A stretch of DNA of 52,087 nucleotides, from the NCBI GenBank assembly GCA_903915465.1, contig CAIWTA010000294.1, positions 1 through 52,087 of the forward strand. The letters are read 5' to 3'. Shown one piece after another: positions 17,076 to 25,269 of this stretch; position 1 is the stretch's first letter, and every line of letters begins with the position of its first letter. Source of the DNA: an uncultured Bacteroidales bacterium (lineage in GTDB: Bacteria > Bacteroidota > Bacteroidia > Bacteroidales > FEN-979). The notes below the pieces were generated by a model. That model saw only the letters and a list, made by a program, of their open reading frames with translations. It searched no databases and had not been told where the DNA came from. Both the position numbers and the translations under genes were made by a program.

Positions 17076-19469
17076 TTGATCAAATTCATACATGAAATAA
17101 CTAACGAGGAAATTGGCGGGAAAGCCAGGGGCCTTAAAATCCTAAAAGAACTCGGTCTTAATGTACCCGATGCCTGTGTTATCGTTCATCCAAATTTTGA
17201 AGCACTCGATGAGGGAAAGTTAAAACGAAGTATATCATTACTTGGAAATGGCGAAAAAGCTGTCCGGTCATCGGCTGTGAGTGAAGACGGTGAGAGCGCC
17301 TCATTTGCCGGTCAATTCGAATCTTTCCTTAATCTCCAAACCTATAGTGATATCAAAGAAGCTATAGGCAAATGCATTTCAGCCGCCCAAGCCGACAGGG
17401 TGCAGAATTATGCTTTTAGCAGAAAAGAGAATGCAGATCTAAGGATATCGGTAATCCTTCAAAACATGGTTCAGGCGAAAGTTGCGGGTGTGGTATTTTC
17501 TGCCGATCCTGTGACAAACAGACGTGATAAAGTGATCATTAATGCTGTAGAAGGAACCGGGGAAAGCCTTGTCAGCGGCAAGAAAGATGCGGTTCACTAT
17601 GAATTGTTTAAAAGTGGATCAGACATTCAGCATCAGATAAACAAGCAAGGATCACTTCTAACGGCTAATCAGATAGCGGAAATTCTGGCTGGCGCAAAAA
17701 TGGCTGAAGATCAGTATCAGAAGCCAGTCGATATGGAATGGGCGATTGATGCGCACGATGTTCTCCACTGGTTGCAGGTGAGGCACATCACAGCACTAAA
17801 GGAGGTTCATTACAATGAACTTGACACCATTAAAGAACCAGTTCAACATGTGTGGACACTTGGTAATATTGGTGAAATGATGCCAGGTGTAGTAACTCCA
17901 CTGACTTACTCTGTTTCATTTCATTCAATAGATTATGGGATGGCAATTCTGGCAAATGCTGCCGGTGCGAGAAGTCTGAAGAAACATGAGCAATACCGCT
18001 ATATCCAAATGTTTTACAATCGTCTGTTCTTCAATATGACGAACATGATGGATTACTCCAGAAATGTATGGATGAACAAGGGTGAGAACGTTCAGCTATC
18101 GATCTGTGGTCTGGTTATCCCCAGTTTACAGACAAAATTTGAATCTCCTCTTCCCCTCCGGGTTTACAACTTCATAAAACAGATGGTAAACCTTAGCTGG
18201 ACTCGAAAAAGCGTAAGACGTCTCCATGAATTGGCTGATCATTATGCGATTGATCTATCCGGAAATATTACGGAAGTGTACAGGGAACTGGATCATGCAA
18301 GGGAAGTTCTTAGCGAGGCTTTCGGATACCATCTTCTTGCATCCGCACAATCTGGTAGTCTGTATTCAGCCATTATGGGAATCCTTACCGGAAACAAACG
18401 TCTTCCGAACTCCAGAGACCATCACATCGCTTCTATTCTACTGACGGATATAACAAATGTTGAGAGTGCTGATGCCGTCAATTCCCTCGAGCGTTTTGCA
18501 TCGCTCATTCATTCTCTTCCGGAATTCTCATCAATCTTTACTTCTGCGAACCACGATGAAGCTCTTCGCTTGATATTAAATGATGCTCCATTGGAGGTTA
18601 AAAGAGAATTCAATAACTTTCTTCATCGACATGGGCATCGTTGCATCAGGGAATCTGAATTGCGTGAAAAGACATGGAAAGAAGATCCAATCCATCTGAT
18701 CCAGATGTTGCAAACTTGTGTTAAATCGAGAAGTCAGAGGCTGGCGTCACAAAATAACAAGCGGATGATCAGGATGATTCTGAAAGATGTCAGTCCCGTT
18801 AAACGTATGATATTAATATCATTACTAAACCCTTCTCGCGCAGCTGTTTCACGACGGGAGAACACCAAAGCAACTTCAATTAAATTTCTTGACAAAGTAA
18901 GGAAAGGATATCGACATTTTGCCATTCAGTTAGTTGACGAAGGATTCTTAGATGATCATGACCAGGTTTACTTTTTGACACATGAAGAGCTTGGGAAAAT
19001 GATCACACACAAGAGTCCTGAGTGGAAAATTAAAGCCTCTCTCCGAAGGAAGCTTCTTCCGGAAACTGATCAGTTGACTTTCGGCGATCTCTGCTATGGT
19101 ATTCCGGAACCTCTTGAAGAAGAAAGGATCATTGAGGTTACCGATGGACAACTGAAAGGTCTGCCTGTGAGCAGCGGAATTGTTGAGGCCAGAACCAGGA
19201 TCGTACAAACAGTTGAAGATGCCGGCCAGCTTGAACCAGGCGAGATTATGGTTGCATCATTTACGGATATTGGCTGGACTCCATATTTCAGTATTATTGC
19301 CGGATTGATCACAGAGATTGGCAGTCCGCTCTCTCATGGCGCTGTGGTAGCGCGCGAATATGGTATCCCCGCAGTAGTCGGGGTCAAAGGAGCCAGGCAA
19401 TTTCTGAAAACCGGGGATCTCGTCCGGTTAGACGGGAACCGCGGAATTATTGAGCGGATTATCCAATAA
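17076..19469 (+). CDS. PEP-synthase-like phosphotransferase with rifampicin-phosphotransferase architecture
   Basis: A 797-residue enzyme in three parts. Residues 1-250 are a PPDK-type ATP-grasp domain (GGKARGLKIL; VRSSAVSEDGESASFAGQFE; GVVFSADPVT; DMEWAID). Residues 270-690 are a helical domain with no PEP/pyruvate TIM barrel. Residues 700-797 are the swivelling phosphohistidine domain, with catalytic H754 in GSPLSHGAVVAREYGIPAVV. Lacking the barrel it cannot be a PEP synthase; the layout matches rifampicin phosphotransferase, which moves the ATP beta-phosphate onto a hydroxyl via His. Native substrate unknown. The start is a TTG: an in-frame stop lies at 17061-17063 and no ATG precedes the conserved N-terminus. 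It overlaps the convergent phosphatase by 11 bp. Confidence 0.75.
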   Translation: MIKFIHEITNEEIGGKARGLKILKELGLNVPDACVIVHPNFEALDEGKLKRSISLLGNGEKAVRSSAVSEDGESASFAGQFESFLNLQTYSDIKEAIGKCISAAQADRVQNYAFSRKENADLRISVILQNMVQAKVAGVVFSADPVTNRRDKVIINAVEGTGESLVSGKKDAVHYELFKSGSDIQHQINKQGSLLTANQIAEILAGAKMAEDQYQKPVDMEWAIDAHDVLHWLQVRHITALKEVHYNELDTIKEPVQHVWTLGNIGEMMPGVVTPLTYSVSFHSIDYGMAILANAAGARSLKKHEQYRYIQMFYNRLFFNMTNMMDYSRNVWMNKGENVQLSICGLVIPSLQTKFESPLPLRVYNFIKQMVNLSWTRKSVRRLHELADHYAIDLSGNITEVYRELDHAREVLSEAFGYHLLASAQSGSLYSAIMGILTGNKRLPNSRDHHIASILLTDITNVESADAVNSLERFASLIHSLPEFSSIFTSANHDEALRLILNDAPLEVKREFNNFLHRHGHRCIRESELREKTWKEDPIHLIQMLQTCVKSRSQRLASQNNKRMIRMILKDVSPVKRMILISLLNPSRAAVSRRENTKATSIKFLDKVRKGYRHFAIQLVDEGFLDDHDQVYFLTHEELGKMITHKSPEWKIKASLRRKLLPETDQLTFGDLCYGIPEPLEEERIIEVTDGQLKGLPVSSGIVEARTRIVQTVEDAGQLEPGEIMVASFTDIGWTPYFSIIAGLITEIGSPLSHGAVVAREYGIPAVVGVKGARQFLKTGDLVRLDGNRGIIERIIQ

Positions 19470-20220
19470 GGAATCTTTCTCTGAGTTTCTTAGCATCTGC
19501 CTGAAGAATTCCAAAAACAAAATTATCGAGACTTTGAAATGACCGGTGTATCTCTGAGAGAGCAGCGTTAAGATACTCTGGACGGACTTCCAGAAGTGGT
19601 TGCATTATTTCTCCATGATAACCATCCTTGTTAAGAATCCCGATAATTTCGATTGCATGAGCTTGGGCATAATAATTTGTGGCGTAATAATCCTGAAGGA
19701 TTTCATCCTTCTCAACCCCAAGAGCAGTCAGGAGGAACAAGGTTGCAAGGCCGGTACGATCTTTCCCCGCAGAGCATTGAAAAACTAATGGAATATTCGG
19801 ATTATATGTAAGTTCATAAAGAAATTGACGGTACTCTGCAACATAGTTTTGAATGATTCTTGAATATTCATGAATTAAAATCAATTTCAGGCCTTCAACA
19901 TTATTTTGCCTGACATAATCTGAAGCCATTTCCCTTGGTGCATCGTGAATGGGAAGAAGTATGGTTTCTTTTACTGTAGGAATTTTCCGGTTGGGCCGTT
20001 TCTCCCTTTCTTTTTGAGAACGAAAGTCGAGAATCATTGCTAAACCTATATTTTCAAGCAGGTTCACATCTTGATCCGAGATTGAATGAAGATCTCCACT
20101 GCGAAAAAGTATACGAGGCTTAATTCTGCCTCCATGAGCTGAAGGAATACCGCCAAGGTCACGAAAATTGTGTTGGCCAGAAAGGATTGGCAAAGGGTAG
20201 CCGTTAATAGAATTCTTCAT
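19459..20220 (-). CDS. Protein-tyrosine/lipid phosphatase (Y_phosphatase3 type)
   Basis: A 253-residue cysteine-based phosphatase. The P-loop is CSAGKDRTG with nucleophile C149 and R155, the CxxGKDRTG variant of PF13350 proteins such as Mycobacterium PtpB. N-terminal NFRDLGGIPS (18-27) and ILFRSGDLHSISDQD (37-51) are also family features, and LDFRSQKEREKRPN is the usual segment before the core. Family members dephosphorylate phosphotyrosine and phosphoinositides. No signal peptide is seen. It converges on and overlaps the upstream phosphotransferase by 11 bp, and rpoD follows 48 bp upstream on the same strand. Confidence 0.85.
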   Translation of the reverse strand: MKNSINGYPLPILSGQHNFRDLGGIPSAHGGRIKPRILFRSGDLHSISDQDVNLLENIGLAMILDFRSQKEREKRPNRKIPTVKETILLPIHDAPREMASDYVRQNNVEGLKLILIHEYSRIIQNYVAEYRQFLYELTYNPNIPLVFQCSAGKDRTGLATLFLLTALGVEKDEILQDYYATNYYAQAHAIEIIGILNKDGYHGEIMQPLLEVRPEYLNAALSEIHRSFQSLDNFVFGILQADAKKLRERFLIG

Positions 20221-20268
20221 CGTTTTGCAAAAATATTCTAATTTTTGACAGAAGATGATACTGGAAAA

Positions 20269-21132
20269 TCAACCAAGATATGATTTCAGCAGCTTACTCC
20301 GGGACGAGTGCTTCAACCTCTTGATTGCTTTTTCCTTAATCTGGCGAACCCTTTCACGTGCCAAACCAAACATTGAACCAATTTCCTCCAATGTGTAATT
20401 ATGCGCCACTCCAATGCCATAAAACAGGTTGATGATCTCACGTTCTTTTTCTGACAGAACAGATAAAGAGTGCTGAATTTCACGGGATAATGATTCCTGT
20501 ATCAGGTGTTCATCTGTATCAACAGTATCTTCAGAAACAAACACATCAAGCAACTTAATATCTTCATCCTGATCCAATGGTGCATCCATTGAGACAATGC
20601 GGGTTGAAATTTTCATGGTCTCCCTTACTTTGTGTTCGGGAATCTCCAGGAAAGTGGCAATTTCGTCAACCGATGGAGGTCGTTCAAATTGCTGTTCCAA
20701 TTTGGAAGTTGCTTTGTTTAATTTGCTGATTGATCCTACCTGGTTTAATGGTAAGCGAATGACCCTGGATTGCTCGGCAAGTGCCTGCAAGATGGATTGA
20801 CGAATCCACCAGACTGCATAAGAAATAAACTTAAACCCCCTTGTTTCATCAAAACGACGGGCGGCTTTTATCAGTCCCAGGTTCCCTTCATTGATCAGGT
20901 CAGGCAAACCCATTCCCTGATTCTGGTATTGCTTGGCAACGGAAACAACAAACCGAAGATTTGCCCTGCAAAGTTTTTCCAAAGCAAGTTGATCGCCTGA
21001 TTTGATTTGCTGTGCCAACTGAACCTCTTCGTTTGTTGTGATGAGTTCCTCTTTTCCGATCTCCTGAAGATATTTGTCAAGGGAAGCAGTTTCACGGTTG
21101 GTTATAGATTTTGTTATTTTTAATTGTCTCAT
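20269..21132 (-). CDS. rpoD: Primary RNA polymerase sigma factor
   Basis: The housekeeping sigma factor that should read the TAnnTTTG promoters of this window. At 287 residues it is the compact Bacteroidota form without region 1.1; [20 protein letters not shown] is the signature start. Region 2 ([29 protein letters not shown]), region 2.4 ([13 protein letters not shown]), region 3 and region 4.2 ([20 protein letters not shown]) are present. It lies 7 bp downstream of htrA on the same strand and may be cotranscribed with it, or have a promoter inside htrA. Confidence 0.95.
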   Translation of the reverse strand: MRQLKITKSITNRETASLDKYLQEIGKEELITTNEEVQLAQQIKSGDQLALEKLCRANLRFVVSVAKQYQNQGMGLPDLINEGNLGLIKAARRFDETRGFKFISYAVWWIRQSILQALAEQSRVIRLPLNQVGSISKLNKATSKLEQQFERPPSVDEIATFLEIPEHKVRETMKISTRIVSMDAPLDQDEDIKLLDVFVSEDTVDTDEHLIQESLSREIQHSLSVLSEKEREIINLFYGIGVAHNYTLEEIGSMFGLARERVRQIKEKAIKRLKHSSRSKLLKSYLG

Positions 21133-21139
21133 AATTTTT

Positions 21140-22567
21140 TTATAACCCTATTCCATAGTAGGCCCTTATCCCATTCGGGTAAAGACCTTCAATCAACACT
21201 CCTCCTTTTCTTGATGTGAGGGCATCCTTTAATTCTTGCGTTGAGTTAATCACCTTTTTATCAATTGCGTAAACGATAAATCCTTCTTTAATCCCGGTGG
21301 TTTGTAATAATCCATTCTCCAACCGGGTAATTTGATACCCATCTGAAAGGTTGAAACGTTTCTTTTCTGGCTCACTTATTCTCTGGAAAGTTGCTCCATG
21401 AATAATTATTTTATCATTATTCACAACCATACTGTTTTCATTTTCAGTCAATAAAGTTATGGGAAGAACCAGTTGCTTACCGTCTCTCATCAGGCTCACA
21501 GAAATTTTTTCACCGGGGCTATGCTGGCTGACTTCTTCGAGTAATTCTGACTTACTGTTCACTGGGATACTTTGCATAGCTAAAATAATGTCGCCTTTTT
21601 TCAAACCCGCTTTATCTGCAGATCCACCCTGCACGACATCTTCGATATAAATTCCCTGAATAGCTGGCAGTCCGTTATCTTTGGCAAACTGGTCATCGAT
21701 TTCTTTATAATAGATCCCAAGGTAAGCCCTTTGAATCTTGCCATATTTCATAAAATCTTCGACGACTTTCCTTACAATATTGACGGGGATGGCAAATGAA
21801 TAGCCAACAAAATTTCCAGTTCCGGAAGCAATTGCGGCATTGATTCCTATCAGTTCTCCCCTCGTATTCACGAGTGCTCCACCACTGTTTCCCGGATTCA
21901 CTGCAGCGTCTGTTTGAATAAAAGATTCAATCGCTCCCTGAGAACCAAGAATGTTAATATTCCGTGCTTTGGCGCTGACAATACCGGCTGTAACAGTAGA
22001 TGTGAGGTCAAATGGATTCCCGACAGCCAGCACCCATTCCCCGATCCTTACTTCATCTGAGTTGCCATAGGCTAGAAATGAAAGGCTGCTGGCATCAATT
22101 TTTAATAAAGCAAGGTCCGTACTTGGATCTGTTCCGATAATTGATGCTTTAAAGACCCGCTTATCGTTCAGTGTAACCATAATTTTTTCTGCATCCTGAA
22201 CGACATGATTGTTTGTGACTATATATCCATCCGATGTGACGATTACCCCGGATCCCAGCGCCTGGATAGGAGAATTGGGTACAGGGCGACCAAAATTGAA
22301 AAGATCAAAGAAATCATCATAGACTCCACTTTTGTTATGAAATTCTGATTTGATATGCACTACGGCGTGAACGGAAATTGCTGCGGCCATTTCAAAATCC
22401 GGTTGATTTAGCGGTGTACCAGGAATATAACTGGCAGTGCGCACCGGAATCCGGGGTTCATTTGTGTAAATATAAGATGGATGTGCTTTTTCAATGAGCT
22501 TATAAGAAGCTAATGCAACAACACCACCTGCAATTGCCATTAAAAAAAAACCAATCAATCGTTTCAT
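21140..22567 (-). CDS. Deg/HtrA-family envelope serine protease
   Basis: A periplasmic quality-control protease, 475 residues from the ATG at 22567. An N-terminal hydrophobic segment ([19 protein letters not shown]) is a signal peptide or anchor. The trypsin-like domain has H121 (TNNHVV), D151 (TDLALLKI) and S228 (NPGNSGGAL). Two PDZ domains follow, the first near residues 270-365 ([27 protein letters not shown]), the second to the C-terminus. An upstream GTG in frame (22615) would prefix 16 charged residues to the signal sequence and is less likely. It is the upstream neighbour of rpoD; the 218-bp spacer before it shows no clear TAnnTTTG box. Confidence 0.92.
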   Translation of the reverse strand: MKRLIGFFLMAIAGGVVALASYKLIEKAHPSYIYTNEPRIPVRTASYIPGTPLNQPDFEMAAAISVHAVVHIKSEFHNKSGVYDDFFDLFNFGRPVPNSPIQALGSGVIVTSDGYIVTNNHVVQDAEKIMVTLNDKRVFKASIIGTDPSTDLALLKIDASSLSFLAYGNSDEVRIGEWVLAVGNPFDLTSTVTAGIVSAKARNINILGSQGAIESFIQTDAAVNPGNSGGALVNTRGELIGINAAIASGTGNFVGYSFAIPVNIVRKVVEDFMKYGKIQRAYLGIYYKEIDDQFAKDNGLPAIQGIYIEDVVQGGSADKAGLKKGDIILAMQSIPVNSKSELLEEVSQHSPGEKISVSLMRDGKQLVLPITLLTENENSMVVNNDKIIIHGATFQRISEPEKKRFNLSDGYQITRLENGLLQTTGIKEGFIVYAIDKKVINSTQELKDALTSRKGGVLIEGLYPNGIRAYYGIGL

Positions 22568-22785
22568 AATTTCTCTTCTTTTTAATTTATCATTTGTTGA
22601 TTTCCAAAACGTCACTTAAAAGTCAATAGTATTCACAGTTTCTGTTAAAAATTGTTAAACAGTTTCTGATTTAAAAATATCAAGGACATATTACCTTTTT
22701 CATTTTTCCTGATTAAACAAATAATTAGTTTCCTGAAATCACCATCATTCGACCTTCAAAAGAGAAAGAATTAAAATTGACAATT

Positions 22786-23889
22786 ATGTCAAAGTATCTA
22801 TCAAGGGTGCTTATATTCATTTGTTTATCTCTTTCCCGCATCTGTTTGTCAGGACAAACATTGCCAGAAAGGCAGGAAACTTTACCTACCGAAAAATATG
22901 CCAATCCAAATTGTAATGGAATTAAAAGTCAAAATGTCAGGGTTGTGTTCTATAACACAGAAAATCTTTATGATCCTTATGATGACACAACCAAGCTGGA
23001 CAACGAGTTCACTGCCAAAGGAAAGAACAGATGGACCTTTAGTAAATTTTCTGTCAAACTGGCTCACCTTGCAAAAACAATGATGGCTATTGGAGGCCAT
23101 GACCTTCCTGCACTTATCGGTCTCAGTGAGATTGAAAACCGGTATGTTATGAATAAGATCATTTATGAATCACCCTTAAAGAAGCTCCACTATCGCTTTA
23201 TTCATTATGAATCACCAGATGCAAGAGGGATTGATGTTGCACTGTTATACAGACCAGAAAAGTTTAAACTGATTTCTTCACTAGCGATCCGGATTCAATT
23301 TCCATTCGATACAAACTTACGAACACGCGACATTTTATATGTACGGGGAATTCTTTTTCAGGAAGACACTTTACATGTTTTTGTCAATCACTGGCCTTCA
23401 CGATTGGGGGGAATGATTGAAAGTGAAGTAAAAAGAAAATTTGTTGCAAGTGTTCTTAAAGAATATGTGGATTCTATTCTCAGAAATAACAACCAATCAA
23501 ACATCCTGATCATGGGAGATTTTAATGATGAACCGGATCAGCCAAGCATCAAAGAAATATTACATTCTGGGCCTGTTCATCAAGACATTCATCCAGATGA
23601 ATTGGTGAATCTGATGTATGATCAACAGAAGGACTGGACCCATGGAACAATTAAATACCAGGGAAAATGGACCATTATTGACCAATTTATTGTTTCCGGG
23701 TCAATGATCAGCAATGAAACCGGATTGCGTACATCACCCAAAGATGCCAGGATATTTCAACCGGACTTTTTGATGGAGAAGGAGACTACTTTTCTGGGGT
23801 CAAAACCTCTTCGGACTTATGCCGGGCCACGCTATATCGGAGGATTTTCAGATCATCTGCCAATCTATCTGGATATTTGGAAAAGGTGA
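22786..23889 (+). CDS. Secreted endonuclease/exonuclease/phosphatase-family protein
   Basis: A 367-residue protein with an N-terminal signal peptide (SKYLSRVLIFICLSLSRICLSG). The EEP fold motifs are complete: VVFYNTENLYDPYDD (Asn and Asp), GLSEIENRYV (metal-binding Glu), VFVNHWPSRLGG (His), IMGDFNDEPDQP (Asp, Asn) and the final GGFSDHLPIYLDI (Asp-His). An extracytoplasmic nuclease or phosphodiesterase is expected; the substrate is not predictable. ATG 22786 is preferred to the TTG three codons earlier. It converges on amrS; a weak hairpin (ATGAAT 23894 with ATTCAT 23906) lies between their stops. Confidence 0.85.
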   Translation: MSKYLSRVLIFICLSLSRICLSGQTLPERQETLPTEKYANPNCNGIKSQNVRVVFYNTENLYDPYDDTTKLDNEFTAKGKNRWTFSKFSVKLAHLAKTMMAIGGHDLPALIGLSEIENRYVMNKIIYESPLKKLHYRFIHYESPDARGIDVALLYRPEKFKLISSLAIRIQFPFDTNLRTRDILYVRGILFQEDTLHVFVNHWPSRLGGMIESEVKRKFVASVLKEYVDSILRNNNQSNILIMGDFNDEPDQPSIKEILHSGPVHQDIHPDELVNLMYDQQKDWTHGTIKYQGKWTIIDQFIVSGSMISNETGLRTSPKDARIFQPDFLMEKETTFLGSKPLRTYAGPRYIGGFSDHLPIYLDIWKR

Positions 23890-23915
23890 GATTATGAATT
23901 TTTCTATTCATGCTA

Positions 23916-25079
23916 TTAACTCCAAACCCCGGCAATTTTAGTCCCGCAAAATTTGCAGTTTGAATTTTGGATATTATTAGTAAGGATGGTAAAGCCTTTT
24001 CTTTCGATAATTACTTTCTTACATCCCGGACAATAGGTGTTTTCGGCAAGTGTACCTGGAACATTCCCGATATACACATATTTCATTCCTGAATTCATTG
24101 CAATAGCACGTGCTTTATCAAGGATTGCCAGTGGTGTGTATGGCAAACTGGTCAATTTGTAAAGCGGGAAGAACCTGCTGAAATGAAGTGGTGTATCATG
24201 AAAATCGTTTTTCGCAAGCCAGTCGCACATCTCTTTGATCATTTCCGGCATATCTGTCCAGTTCGGAACGATCAGGTTTGTGATCTCCAGCCAGACTCCT
24301 TCTTCCTTCATGATTTGTAATGTATTCAGGATGGGTTGAAGGGAGCCACCATTCAATTTCTGGTAAATTTCTTCGCTGAAAGATTTCAGGTTGATGTTTG
24401 CGGCATCGATGTATTTACAGAGATCACGCAAAGGTTTTTCATTGATATATCCGTTCGAGATCAACAAATTTTTTATTCCTTTTGCCCTGGCTAATTTTGC
24501 TGTTTCAAACGTATATTCATAAAAGGCAATCGGTTCAGAATATGTGTAGGCAATAGATTTGCAGTTAGCTTTCAAAGCTTCTTCCACCACTTTCGCAGGC
24601 ATCATGTCAACATTTGTAGTGAATTTGGGACTTTGCTGGGATATTTCCCAATTCTGACAGTTCAGGCAGGCAAAAGTACATCCTGCAGTGGCGATCGAAT
24701 AGCTACGGGTGGCAGGAAGGTAATGAAATAATGGTTTTTTTTCGATGGGATCAACATGCACAGAACAAGGATTTCCAAAGGCGATGGAGTAGAGTTTATT
24801 TTCTTTGACCACATGTGTACGACAAGGACCTTCCTGGTCTTCCTTCAAAATACAATTATTCGGACAAATCTGGCATTTTACTCCTTTGGCTGTTTGCAGG
24901 TAATATGGAGATTCCCTGCTCCATTTCCACAAGGGACCGGGAGCGCCAGGGTCAGGACTTTTTTCGGTTGTAATCATTTTTTTTGCAAGCACACGGGATG
25001 TATTCAATCCGACTGCAGCTGCTCCCATTCCAAGCAAACTGTAACGTAAAAAATCCCGCTTAGTTAATTTTTTTTTCAT
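23916..25079 (-). CDS. amrS: AmmeMemoRadiSam system radical SAM protein
   Basis: A 387-residue radical SAM protein. The CxxxCxxC motif is CTFACLNC (C134, C138, C141). An N-terminal Cys cluster (C69, C72, C76, C86; CQICPNNC) and a C-terminal zinc-ribbon-like pair (CPGC and CKFC) match the amrS subfamily. The reaction is unknown. Residues 1-32 look like a Tat signal: TKRDFLRYSLLGMGAAAVG, with Lys-Arg in place of Arg-Arg, so the folded Fe-S protein may be exported. It is followed upstream by the membrane spermidine-synthase-like gene on the same strand, with the MEMO-AMMECR1 fusion divergent beyond. Confidence 0.9.
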   Translation of the reverse strand: MKKKLTKRDFLRYSLLGMGAAAVGLNTSRVLAKKMITTEKSPDPGAPGPLWKWSRESPYYLQTAKGVKCQICPNNCILKEDQEGPCRTHVVKENKLYSIAFGNPCSVHVDPIEKKPLFHYLPATRSYSIATAGCTFACLNCQNWEISQQSPKFTTNVDMMPAKVVEEALKANCKSIAYTYSEPIAFYEYTFETAKLARAKGIKNLLISNGYINEKPLRDLCKYIDAANINLKSFSEEIYQKLNGGSLQPILNTLQIMKEEGVWLEITNLIVPNWTDMPEMIKEMCDWLAKNDFHDTPLHFSRFFPLYKLTSLPYTPLAILDKARAIAMNSGMKYVYIGNVPGTLAENTYCPGCKKVIIERKGFTILTNNIQNSNCKFCGTKIAGVWS

Positions 25080-25143
25080 GTCATAAACCGAAGGATCAAA
25101 ATATAGATCAACTTAACAATATTTACATTAATAAGTAATTTTT

Positions 25144-25207
25144 TCACCACGTTAGACACATTAGGTCACAAGAAACAATAAAAAAACTAATGTGCCTATG
25201 TGATTAA
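25144..25207. repeat. Inverted words of the CACATTAG family
   Basis: The 190-bp gap between amrS and the spermidine-synthase-like gene holds CACGTTAGACACATTAGGTC (from 25148) and, inverted, CTAATGTGCCTATGTGATTA (from 25187). CACATTAG pairs exactly with CTAATGTG. The same words recur at 45088-45157. The rest of the gap is featureless AT-rich DNA. Confidence 0.6.
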
Positions 25208-25269
25208 TTTTTGAATTCATACATGTTAGGAAAAGTATGATGAACCATATAAATCAGATGAATTTCTGA

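Noticed and set aside
17076-19469. Phosphoenolpyruvate synthase
   Set aside because: The ATP-grasp and His domains match, but the PEP/pyruvate TIM barrel is missing and the order of domains fits rifampicin phosphotransferase instead.
20228-20235. TATTTTTG on the minus strand as promoter of the tyrosine phosphatase
   Set aside because: It would start transcription at or inside the start codon; no -33 and leaderless expression cannot be supported.
23894-23911. ATGAAT/ATTCAT hairpin as terminator
   Set aside because: Six A/T-rich pairs and no T-run; too weak to call as a feature.
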